Source: Acidobacteria bacterium 13_1_20CM_58_21
GTDB taxonomy: Bacteria > Acidobacteriota > Terriglobia > Acidiferrales > UBA7541
NCBI GenBank assembly: GCA_001919715.1
Contig: MNIJ01000207.1
Span: 1 to 36,633 of the forward strand
Reading direction: 5' to 3'
Length of the DNA: 36,633 nt
The position numbers and the translations under genes were made by a program. Positions 9,538 to 18,405 of the stretch are shown in pieces; position 1 is the first letter of the stretch; every line of letters begins with the position of its first letter. The notes beneath the pieces were generated by a model that was not told the DNA's origin, searched no databases, and saw nothing but the letters and a program-made list of their open reading frames with translations.

Positions 9538-9987
9538 ATGAAAAATGTTGCGGCCCTCCTGGTTCTGGCGGCGATCGCTTCGCGGCTTTGCCTGCTTCGC
9601 GCGCAGGCGCCCGCGGCGGAGTCGCGTACCTCATGGGACGGCGTGTACACCGAAGACCAAGCCAAGCGCGGGGAACTCATCTATGGCAAGGAGTGTGCGG
9701 CTTGCCACGGCGACATGCTGGCCGGGCGAGAATCCGCGCCACCGCTGACCGGCAGCGCATTCCTTGCGAATTGGAGCGGCCTCACGATGGGTGACTTGTT
9801 CGACAGAATTCGCAAGACCATGCCACAGGGCGCCCCGGGCCGGCTCACCCGGCAACAAGACGCGGACATTTTGGCCTTCATGCTGAGCGTCAACAAATTT
9901 CCGGCTGGAAAGACGGAACTTTACCGGCAGTCCGAGATGCTCCGAGAGATTCGATTCGAAGCGACCAAACCAGCTTCCAAAAAATAG
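9538..9987 (+). CDS. Periplasmic c-type cytochrome (monoheme)
   Basis: Signal peptide and 'GKECAACHGDMLAG' CXXCH heme motif; distal Met region 'TMPQGAPGRL'. Confidence 0.88.
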   Translation: MKNVAALLVLAAIASRLCLLRAQAPAAESRTSWDGVYTEDQAKRGELIYGKECAACHGDMLAGRESAPPLTGSAFLANWSGLTMGDLFDRIRKTMPQGAPGRLTRQQDADILAFMLSVNKFPAGKTELYRQSEMLREIRFEATKPASKK

Positions 9988-10064
9988 TGAGAATCGAAAT
10001 TTCGGTCTCGTCCGCGCAACACCAACATGGTTGTCCAGATTTTCCAACGGAGGATTGCCACTCT

Positions 10065-10790
10065 ATGAAAAGAATGCTTCCCGTACTCTTGATCGGCGCC
10101 GCCCTGCTCGGCTACGTGGCCGGCTACGCCTCGAAACCCGTTCCCCAACCCGTTCTCAGCGGCCATTTTGATGCCTCGATGATTCCCAACGTCAACGCTC
10201 AGGAACACCAAGACGAAGTCATGCCCTTCGGCTTCAATTCCCCCAAAGAACCGCCTCTCGCGCCCGACGCTCCGCCCGTCATGTACTGGAACATCGACGA
10301 CATTCGCAAAGCGCACGCCGACATGTCCGAGAGAGCCGCCAGATTAGTCCATGCTGCCGGCAGCGGAAGTTCCCAATCGTTTGGCGGCGGGCCGGTGCAC
10401 GTCCAGACTCGCAACTTCAGCATGTTTATGCTCTACCGCATGTATCGCGACAAGCCGGTCCTCAGCTTGAGCAAAGTCAACAGCGTTCTCGACGACGCCG
10501 AGCAGCACGCCGGCGCCTACGATTTCTATATTTTCACCGGAGGGACGGGCGAAATGATCCTGGGCGGAAAAATCGCCAACCGGCAAAATCTTCAGGATAA
10601 AGACGGCATCATCCCGGGGGAGTACCGCGGCCAGCCGGTCGTCGGTGCACAAACCTATAAAGTAAAAGCCGGCGACTGGCTGCTTATTCCGCCGGACACG
10701 CCGCACCAGCCGAAGCCGGATCCCGGCGGATTCAGCTATTTCATCATGAAAATTAACGTTGGCGTTTATCCTTGGAGCCTGATTCGGTGA
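10065..10790 (+). CDS. Secreted cupin-domain protein
   Basis: N-terminal signal/TM 'MKRMLPVLLIGAALLGYVAGYA', cupin-like 'YDFYIFTGGTGEMILGG … VKAGDWLLIPPDTPHQ'. Confidence 0.8.
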   Translation: MKRMLPVLLIGAALLGYVAGYASKPVPQPVLSGHFDASMIPNVNAQEHQDEVMPFGFNSPKEPPLAPDAPPVMYWNIDDIRKAHADMSERAARLVHAAGSGSSQSFGGGPVHVQTRNFSMFMLYRMYRDKPVLSLSKVNSVLDDAEQHAGAYDFYIFTGGTGEMILGGKIANRQNLQDKDGIIPGEYRGQPVVGAQTYKVKAGDWLLIPPDTPHQPKPDPGGFSYFIMKINVGVYPWSLIR

Positions 10791-10879
10791 CTTGGAGTTC
10801 TCGGCACCCTGGCAGTCAGGCGGTGCCCTGACACCGATGCGCTCCTGTCATCCTGAACCGACGAGGTTGGCTAACCATC

Positions 10880-11785
10880 TCACTGATCGGCCGGGTCTGC
10901 ACGCGGCTTGTCCAACTCGGCATGCTCAAGCTCCTGGCGAATGGCCACGACGGCTTCCTTGGGCGGGCCGATGTAACGGTAGTTTGAATAAAAGGTACGC
11001 TCATGGATGGAGAAACCGGAGAATAATTTGCGGCCGTCGAAATCGTACTGTGAAAAGCTGGCAAGCCACAGCCCGGGCAGAAATTCGTAGCGCTCCTGCA
11101 TGAAGTGGCTGCCCTTGTAGATTTTTCCCAGAAACAGGCCGACAGAAATGTCTTCGGTAACTTCTCCTTCGATGCGAGCAAGTTCACCGGAGGTCTGCTC
11201 GATCCATACAAAGCCACGCACTTTGGGGAAGAGAGAAGTGAAGCGCGTGGTGGGTTTGAAGCCTGGGTTGGGCTCCATTTTGAATTTGGAAAGCGTGCGG
11301 TCGCCGCGCGGCTCGGTGGCGACAAAAGTGAATAGGAACGCATTGTGCGTGGCGTTGATGAGTTCGTTGCGTTCTCTCTTTTTCTTCGCGTATTTTTCCA
11401 GAACGTCACGCTGAGATCCTTCTTCGTTGACCAGCAGCGTCAAGGTTCGTGCCAGATTCTCGAGATCGGCGCGATAAACGGCGGGATCCCTGGGCTTGCC
11501 ATCGGGGCCGAGAGCAATCCGAAACATGCCGGTACCGGAAGGAATAACGCGCATGATTTTGATCGCCAGGGGGGCCGGATCGTTCGGATTCTTGCGGGTC
11601 TCGACGCGTTCGATGCGCTCGTAGAGGTCCAGGGCGGCCTCGCCCTTCTTTTGGTTGGCGATAACGCGGTTGAAGAATTCCGGTTTCTCCGGGCCAACGC
11701 CGGGCGTGGATTCCGGCGCCACGGATTGCCCGGGTGCGTGAGCCAAAGACAGCAGCGCGATGGAAACAAAAACACGTTTGAGCAT
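10880..11785 (-). CDS. Secreted hypothetical protein
   Basis: Signal peptide 'MLKRVFVSIALLSLAHAPGQS'; long ORF with consistent coding character. Confidence 0.75.
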   Translation of the reverse strand: MLKRVFVSIALLSLAHAPGQSVAPESTPGVGPEKPEFFNRVIANQKKGEAALDLYERIERVETRKNPNDPAPLAIKIMRVIPSGTGMFRIALGPDGKPRDPAVYRADLENLARTLTLLVNEEGSQRDVLEKYAKKKRERNELINATHNAFLFTFVATEPRGDRTLSKFKMEPNPGFKPTTRFTSLFPKVRGFVWIEQTSGELARIEGEVTEDISVGLFLGKIYKGSHFMQERYEFLPGLWLASFSQYDFDGRKLFSGFSIHERTFYSNYRYIGPPKEAVVAIRQELEHAELDKPRADPADQ

Positions 11786-11975
11786 GATCTGAAGTGGCTA
11801 GAAAGCCGCCAACTTGTACTCGGATTGGATTCATCCGGGTACACAATTGTTGTACACCGGTCGAACGTCGGAGTGTGCTGATGGATGTGAATGTATAACT
11901 GCTGGATCGCTCCATCCGCCCGAGAGCTATGGCCTCGGCTTGTCTGCGGTTTTTTGCGGTTGCTGCTCCGAACCC

Positions 11976-12410
11976 TTCGGTCCAGGGCGGCACGACGCCG
12001 TTCATGCCTAGGCGATGGATTGGCCGAGGTGTTCGCGGGTGATGGCGATCTGGAAGGAACCGCGCACGGTGGTCTGATGAACATTTTCTGCGGCTTGTCG
12101 GCGGTGGCGTCATTGAGGCCGACGATGGCATTCCCGAAAATGCCTGAACGAATCCTTCACAGCTTGAAGGACTTTCGGTTTGTCGCCCGAGAGCGTGCTG
12201 ATGGCCTGGGGATCGAAGCCGACTGGCGGGGCGGTACCCAGTGCCCGAGCAACGCCATAATTCGCCGCGATGATGTGCCGAAACACTTCGCCTACCGAGC
12301 GAACGCCTGCGGCCGGACGCCAGGAGTATTTCTCAGCAGGCCTCGGCGAGACCGGTGGAGCGCTGTTCATCGTAGCTGACTTGTCCTAGGAACTCGGCGC
12401 GGAACCCTGA
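11976..12410 (-). pseudogene. DinB-family protein pseudogene, multiple frameshifts
   Basis: Consecutive pieces in different frames: 'AEFLGQVSYDEQRSTGLAEA', 'EKYSWRPAAGVRSVGEVFRHIIAANYGVARALG…', 'GNAIVGLNDATADKPQKMF', 'HQTTVRGSFQIAITREHLGQSIA', 'GMNGVVPPWTE'. Confidence 0.75.
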
Positions 12411-12839
12411 CGTCGCCTGCGGCCGAGGCCACACGGGGGCTTTCTGGTCGGAACTTTCTCGAACCACAGGGACTACCGTAAGTACAAGAAAATAAAAGGA
12501 AATACGGCGTCCTCCTCCGGAGGCAAAGTCTCGCGCGCCTGCCGCACCGTCTTCTTCTGCAGAATCGCGGCACAAGACGGTACAATGGAGGGCGCGCCCG
12601 CCGAACCATTTATAATGGACCAGGCCTAAGGCCACTCCAAGATACACCGAAAGCAAAGTGCTGTTGCGCACGTCTATACAATCGAGGAACGAATCGCCGG
12701 TCCCATTTGTCTTAGCTAGAAAACGTTGGAGGTCGGTTTGGGCGTAACTCCCATCGAAGGGTTTGCGGACATAACCCAGGTGGCGCCGCGGGCCGCAGTG
12801 TCCCTGAAACCGGGCCGTTTCCGGAGCGCGCTGATCACC

Positions 12840-14057
12840 ATGCTGGAAACCATGCGGCTCTCCCTGGACGCCCTTCGCGCCCATAAGCTGAGAAGTTTCC
12901 TGACTTTGCTCGGTGTCATCCTGGCGGTAACCACGCTGGTCGCGGTGATGAGCGTGGTCGCCGGCCTGAATTTCTACGTTGCCGACCGCATCGCAAATCT
13001 TGGCGCCAACGTCTACGTTCTGAACCGTATGGGTATCATCACCAGCGAAGACGCTTGGGTGAAAGCCCAGAAGCGCCCGCTGGTCACCCGGGAAGAACTC
13101 GACAGCCTGAAAAGTGGCATGCACACCGCCAGTCATATCGCCGCGCTGCTGGGCAACAATTCCGATGTACGCCACGGCAATGACCTGCTCGAAAACGTCA
13201 ACGTCCTGGGCGTGACCCCCAACTATTCCGAAGTCCGCAGCTTGAACATCGCCGCGGGCCGCTTCCTGACCGAAGCAGACCAGGAGCACCGCTCCCCGGT
13301 CTGCTTCATCGGCGCGGACCTGGTGAAGAAGTTTTTCTCCAGCGTCGATCCCGTCGGGAAAACTATCCGCGCGGGAACGCACAGTTATGAAGTCGTCGGC
13401 GTTGCCGCGGTCATCGGCAGCGCGCTCGGGCAGTCGCAGGATAATTTCGTATTCATTCCGCTGGAAACCTACCGCAAGGAATGGGGCACGCAGAGAGACT
13501 CGCTGGTGTTGTTTATTCAGGCGCAGAACGCGGAAATGATGTCGGCTTCCGAAGATGAAGCGCGCATGCTGCTCCGCGCCTGGCGCCACATTTCCTGGGA
13601 CGCGCCGGACAATTTCGGGATCATCGGTTCGGATTCCATTATGGGGCTCTGGCAATCTTTAACCGGCAATTTGTTCATGGTGGCCGTGGGATTGACGGCC
13701 GTGTTCCTGGTGGTTGGCGGAATCGTGATCATGAATATCATGCTGGCCAGCGTGACCGAGCGTACGCGAGAAATTGGCTTGCGGCGATCGCTGGGCGCTA
13801 GGAAAAAGCACATCGTCCTGCAATTCGTCACGGAATCGGCGGTGCTAGCGGCGACCGGAGGCCTCATGGGGATCGTTCTCGCCTATGCGGTGGTCGCCGT
13901 GGCGCGCGCCTTGACTTCCATTCCCATGCGCACGCCAATCAGCGCCGTCATACTTTCGCTCGGGGTTTCCACTGGCGTCGGTCTTTTCTTTGGGATTTAC
14001 CCGGCCATGCGCGCGGCGAAGCTTGATCCCATCGAAGCCCTGCGGGCCGACGGCTAA
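12840..14057 (+). CDS. MacB/FtsX-type ABC transporter permease
   Basis: 'LRAHKLRSFLTLLGVILAVTTLVAVMSVV', 'NIMLASVTERTREIGLRRSLGARKKHI'. Confidence 0.9.
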   Translation: MLETMRLSLDALRAHKLRSFLTLLGVILAVTTLVAVMSVVAGLNFYVADRIANLGANVYVLNRMGIITSEDAWVKAQKRPLVTREELDSLKSGMHTASHIAALLGNNSDVRHGNDLLENVNVLGVTPNYSEVRSLNIAAGRFLTEADQEHRSPVCFIGADLVKKFFSSVDPVGKTIRAGTHSYEVVGVAAVIGSALGQSQDNFVFIPLETYRKEWGTQRDSLVLFIQAQNAEMMSASEDEARMLLRAWRHISWDAPDNFGIIGSDSIMGLWQSLTGNLFMVAVGLTAVFLVVGGIVIMNIMLASVTERTREIGLRRSLGARKKHIVLQFVTESAVLAATGGLMGIVLAYAVVAVARALTSIPMRTPISAVILSLGVSTGVGLFFGIYPAMRAAKLDPIEALRADG

Positions 14058-14092
14058 GGAAAACTGCGCCCCATTGGACCGAACGGACCCAC

Positions 14093-15331
14093 ATGGCACA
14101 ACAGCACGGCGAAAATCTCAAGCAGGCGATGGACACGCTCCGCGCGCACAAACTGCGCAGCTTTCTCACCGTTTTCGGAGTGGTCCTCGGCGTCAGCGTC
14201 ATCATGCTGGTCGCCGCGCTCATCACCGGCTTCGACCAGCAAGTTCAAGAAAGTATCAAGCAGTACGGCGCCGATACCGCCTTCGTCTCACGCTTTGACC
14301 AGGGCCCGCACGGCGGGCGGCGCCCCAAGGAAGAACGCGAACGCAAGCCCTTGACGCTGGAAGACGCCCAAGCCGTCAAGGAATTGTGCCCAGCGATCAA
14401 GGACCTCACCGTTTTCATCACCTGGTGGGAACAGCCTCATACCGTGCGCACCAGGAGCGGCGAAGTCACGGCCATCGATTTCCGTGGCGTGGAGCCGAAT
14501 TTCGGGCAGGTTTATGCCAACGCCGCGACGCTTGACGGCCGTTTCATCAGCGAAGGCGACGACCTGCACCGCGAAAAAGTGGTGATGCTGGGGGAAAATG
14601 CCGCGCCGGTTCTTTTTCCCAATGTTTCGCCGGTAGGCAAGGATGTGATGATCGATGGCTCGGCCTTTCGTGTGATCGGTGTGGTGGAAAAGCCGAAAGG
14701 AATGTTTGGCCAGGATGACGAAGACCGCCGCGTGCTCATACCGTACAACACGTTCCGGAAGATTTATCCAGGCGCGTATGAAAACAGCATCCGCTTCCAG
14801 GCCTACCCGAACCTGTTGGATCAGGCCGTCGATCAGGCTACCGAAGTCCTGCGCCGCCGCCGCAACGTTCCCTACCAGGGCAAGAATAGTTTTTCCATTC
14901 AAACCTCCCAGCAGATCGTGGATCAATTTCACAGCATTCTGGGGATGGTGGCGCTCGCCACCTTCGTCCTGAGCGGGATCGGCTTGCTCATCGGCGGCGT
15001 CGGCGTGATGAATATCATGCTGGTCAGCGTGACGGAGCGAACCCGGGAGATTGGCATCCGCAAGGCCATCGGCGCAAAGAGCGGCGACATTACCTGGCAA
15101 TTCTTGCTGGAGGCTATGGCGCTCACGGGAGTCGGGGGAGTGCTCGCGCTGGTCCTGGTGAATGGTCTCGTGCTACTTGTGAGAGTCGGCTTGAAATGGC
15201 CCGGAAGCGTGCCGCTGTGGGCCGCGCTGACCGGAATCGTGGTCAGCGTTTCCGTAGGCCTGGTGTTTGGCGTGTGGCCGGCGATGAAAGCGGCGAAACT
15301 CGATCCAGTCGAAGCGCTGCGGTACGAATAG
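14093..15331 (+). CDS. MacB/FtsX-type ABC transporter permease
   Basis: 'LRAHKLRSFLTVFGVVLGVSVIMLVAALITG', 'NIMLVSVTERTREIGIRKAIGAKSGDI', 'AAKLDPVEALRYE'. Confidence 0.92.
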   Translation: MAQQHGENLKQAMDTLRAHKLRSFLTVFGVVLGVSVIMLVAALITGFDQQVQESIKQYGADTAFVSRFDQGPHGGRRPKEERERKPLTLEDAQAVKELCPAIKDLTVFITWWEQPHTVRTRSGEVTAIDFRGVEPNFGQVYANAATLDGRFISEGDDLHREKVVMLGENAAPVLFPNVSPVGKDVMIDGSAFRVIGVVEKPKGMFGQDDEDRRVLIPYNTFRKIYPGAYENSIRFQAYPNLLDQAVDQATEVLRRRRNVPYQGKNSFSIQTSQQIVDQFHSILGMVALATFVLSGIGLLIGGVGVMNIMLVSVTERTREIGIRKAIGAKSGDITWQFLLEAMALTGVGGVLALVLVNGLVLLVRVGLKWPGSVPLWAALTGIVVSVSVGLVFGVWPAMKAAKLDPVEALRYE

Positions 15332-15376
15332 CGCATGATCCCCACAGGGGACAACGAAGGATGAAAATGGAGGGCG

Positions 15377-16180
15377 CTAACGCGCCAGAGGACAAAGAGC
15401 AGAAGCGAGTTCATGGCAGGAAGCAAAGCGGCCTTGGCGGTTTTTTGCCAGGCAGCGCGCGACGAGGAGGTCGAGCGCTGGTGGTACCTGCGGATTGTAC
15501 AGCGAGGGCGGCGTAGGCTCGGCATTCAGAATTTGGGCGCACACCGCGCCAAGAGAACCGCCATCGAAGGGTCTTACGCGAGTCAACATCTGATAAAGAA
15601 CAATTCCGAGAGCAAACTGATCCGAGCGCGGACCGTGAGGGTCGCCCTGGATCTGTTCGGGCGCAAGGTATGCGGGGGTACCCATCAGCTGGTGGGAGCC
15701 GAAAATCTCCAATGCAACGCGCGCGATGCCGAAATCGCAGAGTTTTACTTGATTTTCCGCGGTCACCAGGATGTTGCCGGGTCTGACGCCGCCGTGAACG
15801 ATTCCGGCGCCATGCGCAATCGCTAGCGCCCCAGCTAGATTGGCAGCCCAGGCGCAGGCACGCTGGACCGTCAGGGTGGACGGAACGATATGATCATCAA
15901 GCGTCTTGCCAGCGACGTACTCCATCACCAGGTAGGGAGTGCCCTGCTCATCGATTCCGACGTCGTAGAGCTGGACGATCGAAGGATGGGAGAGCTGGCC
16001 GATGATCTGCGCTTCGTAGAGGAACTGCTGCTTCAGGCCATCACCGAAACCGTTCAAAAAGGTTTTCAGCGCGACGATGCGGCCAAGGACGTTGTCCCGC
16101 GCTTTTTGGACCCGACTCGTGGCACCGGAACCGAGGTGTCCGAGAATTTCGTAGCGGTCTCTTTGCGAGGTAATCATCAT
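15377..16180 (-). CDS. Ser/Thr kinase-fold protein, predicted pseudokinase
   Basis: Kinase subdomains 'LGSGATSRV', 'VALK', 'CDFGIAR', 'GTPAYLAPEQ'; catalytic HRD/HGD is HGG ('VHGGVRPGN'); ATGA overlap with the upstream kinase. Confidence 0.88.
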   Translation of the reverse strand: MMITSQRDRYEILGHLGSGATSRVQKARDNVLGRIVALKTFLNGFGDGLKQQFLYEAQIIGQLSHPSIVQLYDVGIDEQGTPYLVMEYVAGKTLDDHIVPSTLTVQRACAWAANLAGALAIAHGAGIVHGGVRPGNILVTAENQVKLCDFGIARVALEIFGSHQLMGTPAYLAPEQIQGDPHGPRSDQFALGIVLYQMLTRVRPFDGGSLGAVCAQILNAEPTPPSLYNPQVPPALDLLVARCLAKNRQGRFASCHELASALCPLAR

Positions 16181-17121
16181 GCAGAGCGCAAAAGACGCGC
16201 CGCACGATCGCGCAGACCGTTGCCGGTGGTTTGCGGCGCCGCTTGCGGAATGACTTTGCGGCGCGCTAGCGGATAGAGATCTTGCGCGAGAGCTTCGCCG
16301 GTGGCGTAACGCGCGGACGGATCTTTTGCCAGGCAGCGGGAGACCACTTCATCAAACGCCGCAGGCAGCGAAGGATTCGCATGCGAGGGTGGGAGCGGCG
16401 TCGAAGAGAGCACCCGGCCGCAAATGCCCTGCAGTGAATCGGCGTCGAAGGGCCGCTGGCCGGTCACCATTTCGTGGAGAACGACGCCCAGGGAAAAAAG
16501 ATCGGAGCGCGCGTCCTGGGGTTTACCCATGATTTGCTCGGGGCACCAGTAGGCGGGTGTACCGACCAGCGGCGTGGCGGCGGAATCGCGGCTGGCCAGC
16601 CGCGCCATGCCGAAGTCCATCAACTTCACGCGGCCGTCATCGGTGATCAGCACATTGGCGGGCTTGACGTCGCCGTGAATCACACCCTTGCGGTGCGCCA
16701 CACCGAGCGCCGAAGCCAATTCCGCGGCCCACGCGGAGGCCCTCGAAAAAGGAATGCTACCCTTATCCAAAATGCGATCCAGGGGCTGACCTTCCAGAAA
16801 TTCCATTACCAGATAGGGCGTTTGGGTGGCTTCGTCGATGCCCATATCGTGGAGCGTGATGATCGACGGATGGGAAAGCTGGCCGACGACACGCGCTTCC
16901 TGAAGGAAACGCTGACGTGCTGCGCCGCTCGCCAATTCCTTGGGAAAAAGCTTTATGGCCACCAGCCGGCCGATCAGCGGATCGTGGGAGCGCGCCACGC
17001 GGCCATGCGCACCGGTGCCGATGATTTCGAGAATTTCGTAGCGTCCAACCTGCAAGAAGTTCGCTCCCTCAGATTCGCTAATACTGTGCCGCCAGAATGA
17101 TGGGCGATGGGCTTGCTCCAT
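16177..17121 (-). CDS. Serine/threonine protein kinase (Hanks type)
   Basis: 'GTGAHGRV', 'VAIKLF', 'HGDVKPANV', 'LMDFGMAR', 'GTPAYWCPEQI'; ATG at 17121 (alternative TTG at 17133). Confidence 0.92.
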   Translation of the reverse strand: MEQAHRPSFWRHSISESEGANFLQVGRYEILEIIGTGAHGRVARSHDPLIGRLVAIKLFPKELASGAARQRFLQEARVVGQLSHPSIITLHDMGIDEATQTPYLVMEFLEGQPLDRILDKGSIPFSRASAWAAELASALGVAHRKGVIHGDVKPANVLITDDGRVKLMDFGMARLASRDSAATPLVGTPAYWCPEQIMGKPQDARSDLFSLGVVLHEMVTGQRPFDADSLQGICGRVLSSTPLPPSHANPSLPAAFDEVVSRCLAKDPSARYATGEALAQDLYPLARRKVIPQAAPQTTGNGLRDRAARLLRSA

Positions 17122-17135
17122 TAAATGGAGCAAGC
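17111..17135. promoter_or_regulatory. 25-bp perfect palindrome overlapping the kinase start codon
   Basis: GCTTGCTCCATT-A-AATGGAGCAAGC, two perfect 12-nt arms with 1-nt centre. Confidence 0.7.
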
Positions 17136-17196
17136 GTCCTGCCGAGAAGGGTACCGAAGTACTACCAAGAAGGCTGGTGCTTAGAGAGCTCTACCC

Positions 17197-17895
17197 TTAA
17201 GATTCTGATGACGTTATGACCGAGCATGGCTTTGCAGATGATGGCGGGCTCGTCCCGGACGCACCAGCGCCTCCGGGTTGAGAAGTCAGCGTGCGAACCG
17301 GAGCAAGAGCGGGTGCCGAAGCTAACCGCCCAGGGAAATTGCGGATAAAAGATTTCATCGCCGGGTGCCAGAAGCCGTTGAACCCGAAGAAATACATTTC
17401 TTTCAGGGCTTGTTCCGCAGGCCATTTTTCGAAGGCCATGCGATAAGTGGCAATGAAAACGCCGGTGCGATCCTCACCCAAACGGCAGTGCACGAAAATC
17501 TTGTGGCCCGGTGCGCTGCGCAATAAGGAGAGAAACTGGATAATCTGTTCGTTGGTTGGGGGAGACCAGCCGGTGACGGGGATGTGGACAAAGCGTATGC
17601 CCAGCGATTCGGCATGCTTGCGCTCCCATGCGACTTTTTTAGGGTCCTCGGCGCGCAGATCGACGATCGTGTTGATGCCCAACATTTTTAGCTCAGAGAG
17701 GCCTACTTCTTTCGGCTGTGCGCCGCGATAGAGGAGGTCGGTAATTTTCCCGGCGTTGGGAATTCCGGCGACGTGCAGTTTCTGCCCGCAGGCCGGCTGC
17801 AGGACGGGCGCGGCGGCGGTTGGCGTGGCGGTTTGCAGAAAAAGGCGAAGCGGGAGAAGAAGCAGGATGGCTAGCGATGGCGGGGTGCGCGGCAT
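17197..17895 (-). CDS. Exported dual-specificity/tyrosine phosphatase (Cys-based)
   Basis: P-loop 'VHCRLGEDRTGVF' (HCx5R), signal peptide 'MPRTPPSLAILLLLPLRLFLQTATPTAAA'. Confidence 0.87.
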   Translation of the reverse strand: MPRTPPSLAILLLLPLRLFLQTATPTAAAPVLQPACGQKLHVAGIPNAGKITDLLYRGAQPKEVGLSELKMLGINTIVDLRAEDPKKVAWERKHAESLGIRFVHIPVTGWSPPTNEQIIQFLSLLRSAPGHKIFVHCRLGEDRTGVFIATYRMAFEKWPAEQALKEMYFFGFNGFWHPAMKSFIRNFPGRLASAPALAPVRTLTSQPGGAGASGTSPPSSAKPCSVITSSES

Positions 17896-18028
17896 GTTGA
17901 GAATAACAAACAGTGTAGCGTGAGCGGCAACGAGGGGAAAAGTGTTGACAGTGAAGCGGTTGTCGAGGAATCGCACCACTACAAATAGACGCAGACGGAA
18001 AACATCAACCATATTTTGCGTTTTCCTC

Positions 18029-18057
18029 TTGACAGCGAATTTTTATCCGTTGATACT
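18029..18057 (+). promoter_or_regulatory. Sigma70-type promoter upstream of the nrdJ leader
   Basis: TTGACA (18029-18034), 17-nt spacer, GATACT (18052-18057). Confidence 0.6.
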
Positions 18058-18063
18058 GCGATT

Positions 18064-18304
18064 CCAGAGTCAGGGGGACGTGGAAGCGCCAAACGGGCCG
18101 AGTTGGAGAGATCAGGTCTGTGTGAGCCAGGAAGCGGCCCGGGTTCTAAGCGAAAAAAATCGAGCGCGAGGTACCAGTTCCGCGCCCGCACATTTGAGGC
18201 GGAGCACCTGCTGTTAGGCTGCGTGTGAATCAGCGGCCAGCGGCAGAGCATTGGCGTTTTGCGCCGGAACTCAAGTGCGACCGTATAACGGTCGGCTTTT
18301 TTTT
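18064..18304 (+). ncRNA. Structured leader or independent ncRNA of about 240 nt upstream of nrdJ
   Basis: Promoter and terminator flank a non-coding stretch with long-range helices: AGTTCCGCGC 18176-18185 with GCGC(C)GGAACT 18261-18271; CGGGCCG with CGGCCCG around 18094-18141. Confidence 0.5.
18278..18304 (+). terminator. Rho-independent terminator
   Basis: CGACCGT-ATA-ACGGTCG-GC followed by eight Ts. Confidence 0.85.
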
Positions 18305-18405
18305 CACTGCCCGCTTTCACGATCCGATGGCATCAAAGTGGCGTTACCTTTGGCCCAGACGCCGAGCAACGCCGCGATACGTCGGTCGAGACGCAGAGGA
18401 GTAAG

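Noticed and set aside
10812-10837. GGCACC…GGTGCC hairpin after the cupin gene as terminator
   Set aside because: Only a 6-bp stem with large loop and no T-tract
10840-10880. 'TGTCATCCTGAACC' resembling the dispersed GTCATCCTGAGCGAAGCG-type intergenic repeat
   Set aside because: Only a short partial match from memory; too weak to call a repeat without a genome-wide search
12333-13655. 440-aa minus-strand ORF
   Set aside because: Antisense to the MacB-type permease; apart from the DinB fragment at its end, no recognisable domain; codon-bias shadow ORF
18100-18150. Resemblance to the SRP RNA core (UCAGGUC…GGAAGC)
   Set aside because: The GGAA-tetraloop geometry is missing and the flanks pair locally (GGGCCG/CGGCCC), which is incompatible with SRP helix 8
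18064-18304. Adenosylcobalamin riboswitch upstream of nrdJ
   Set aside because: Could not find the conserved B12-box segments convincingly; left as an unassigned structured RNA
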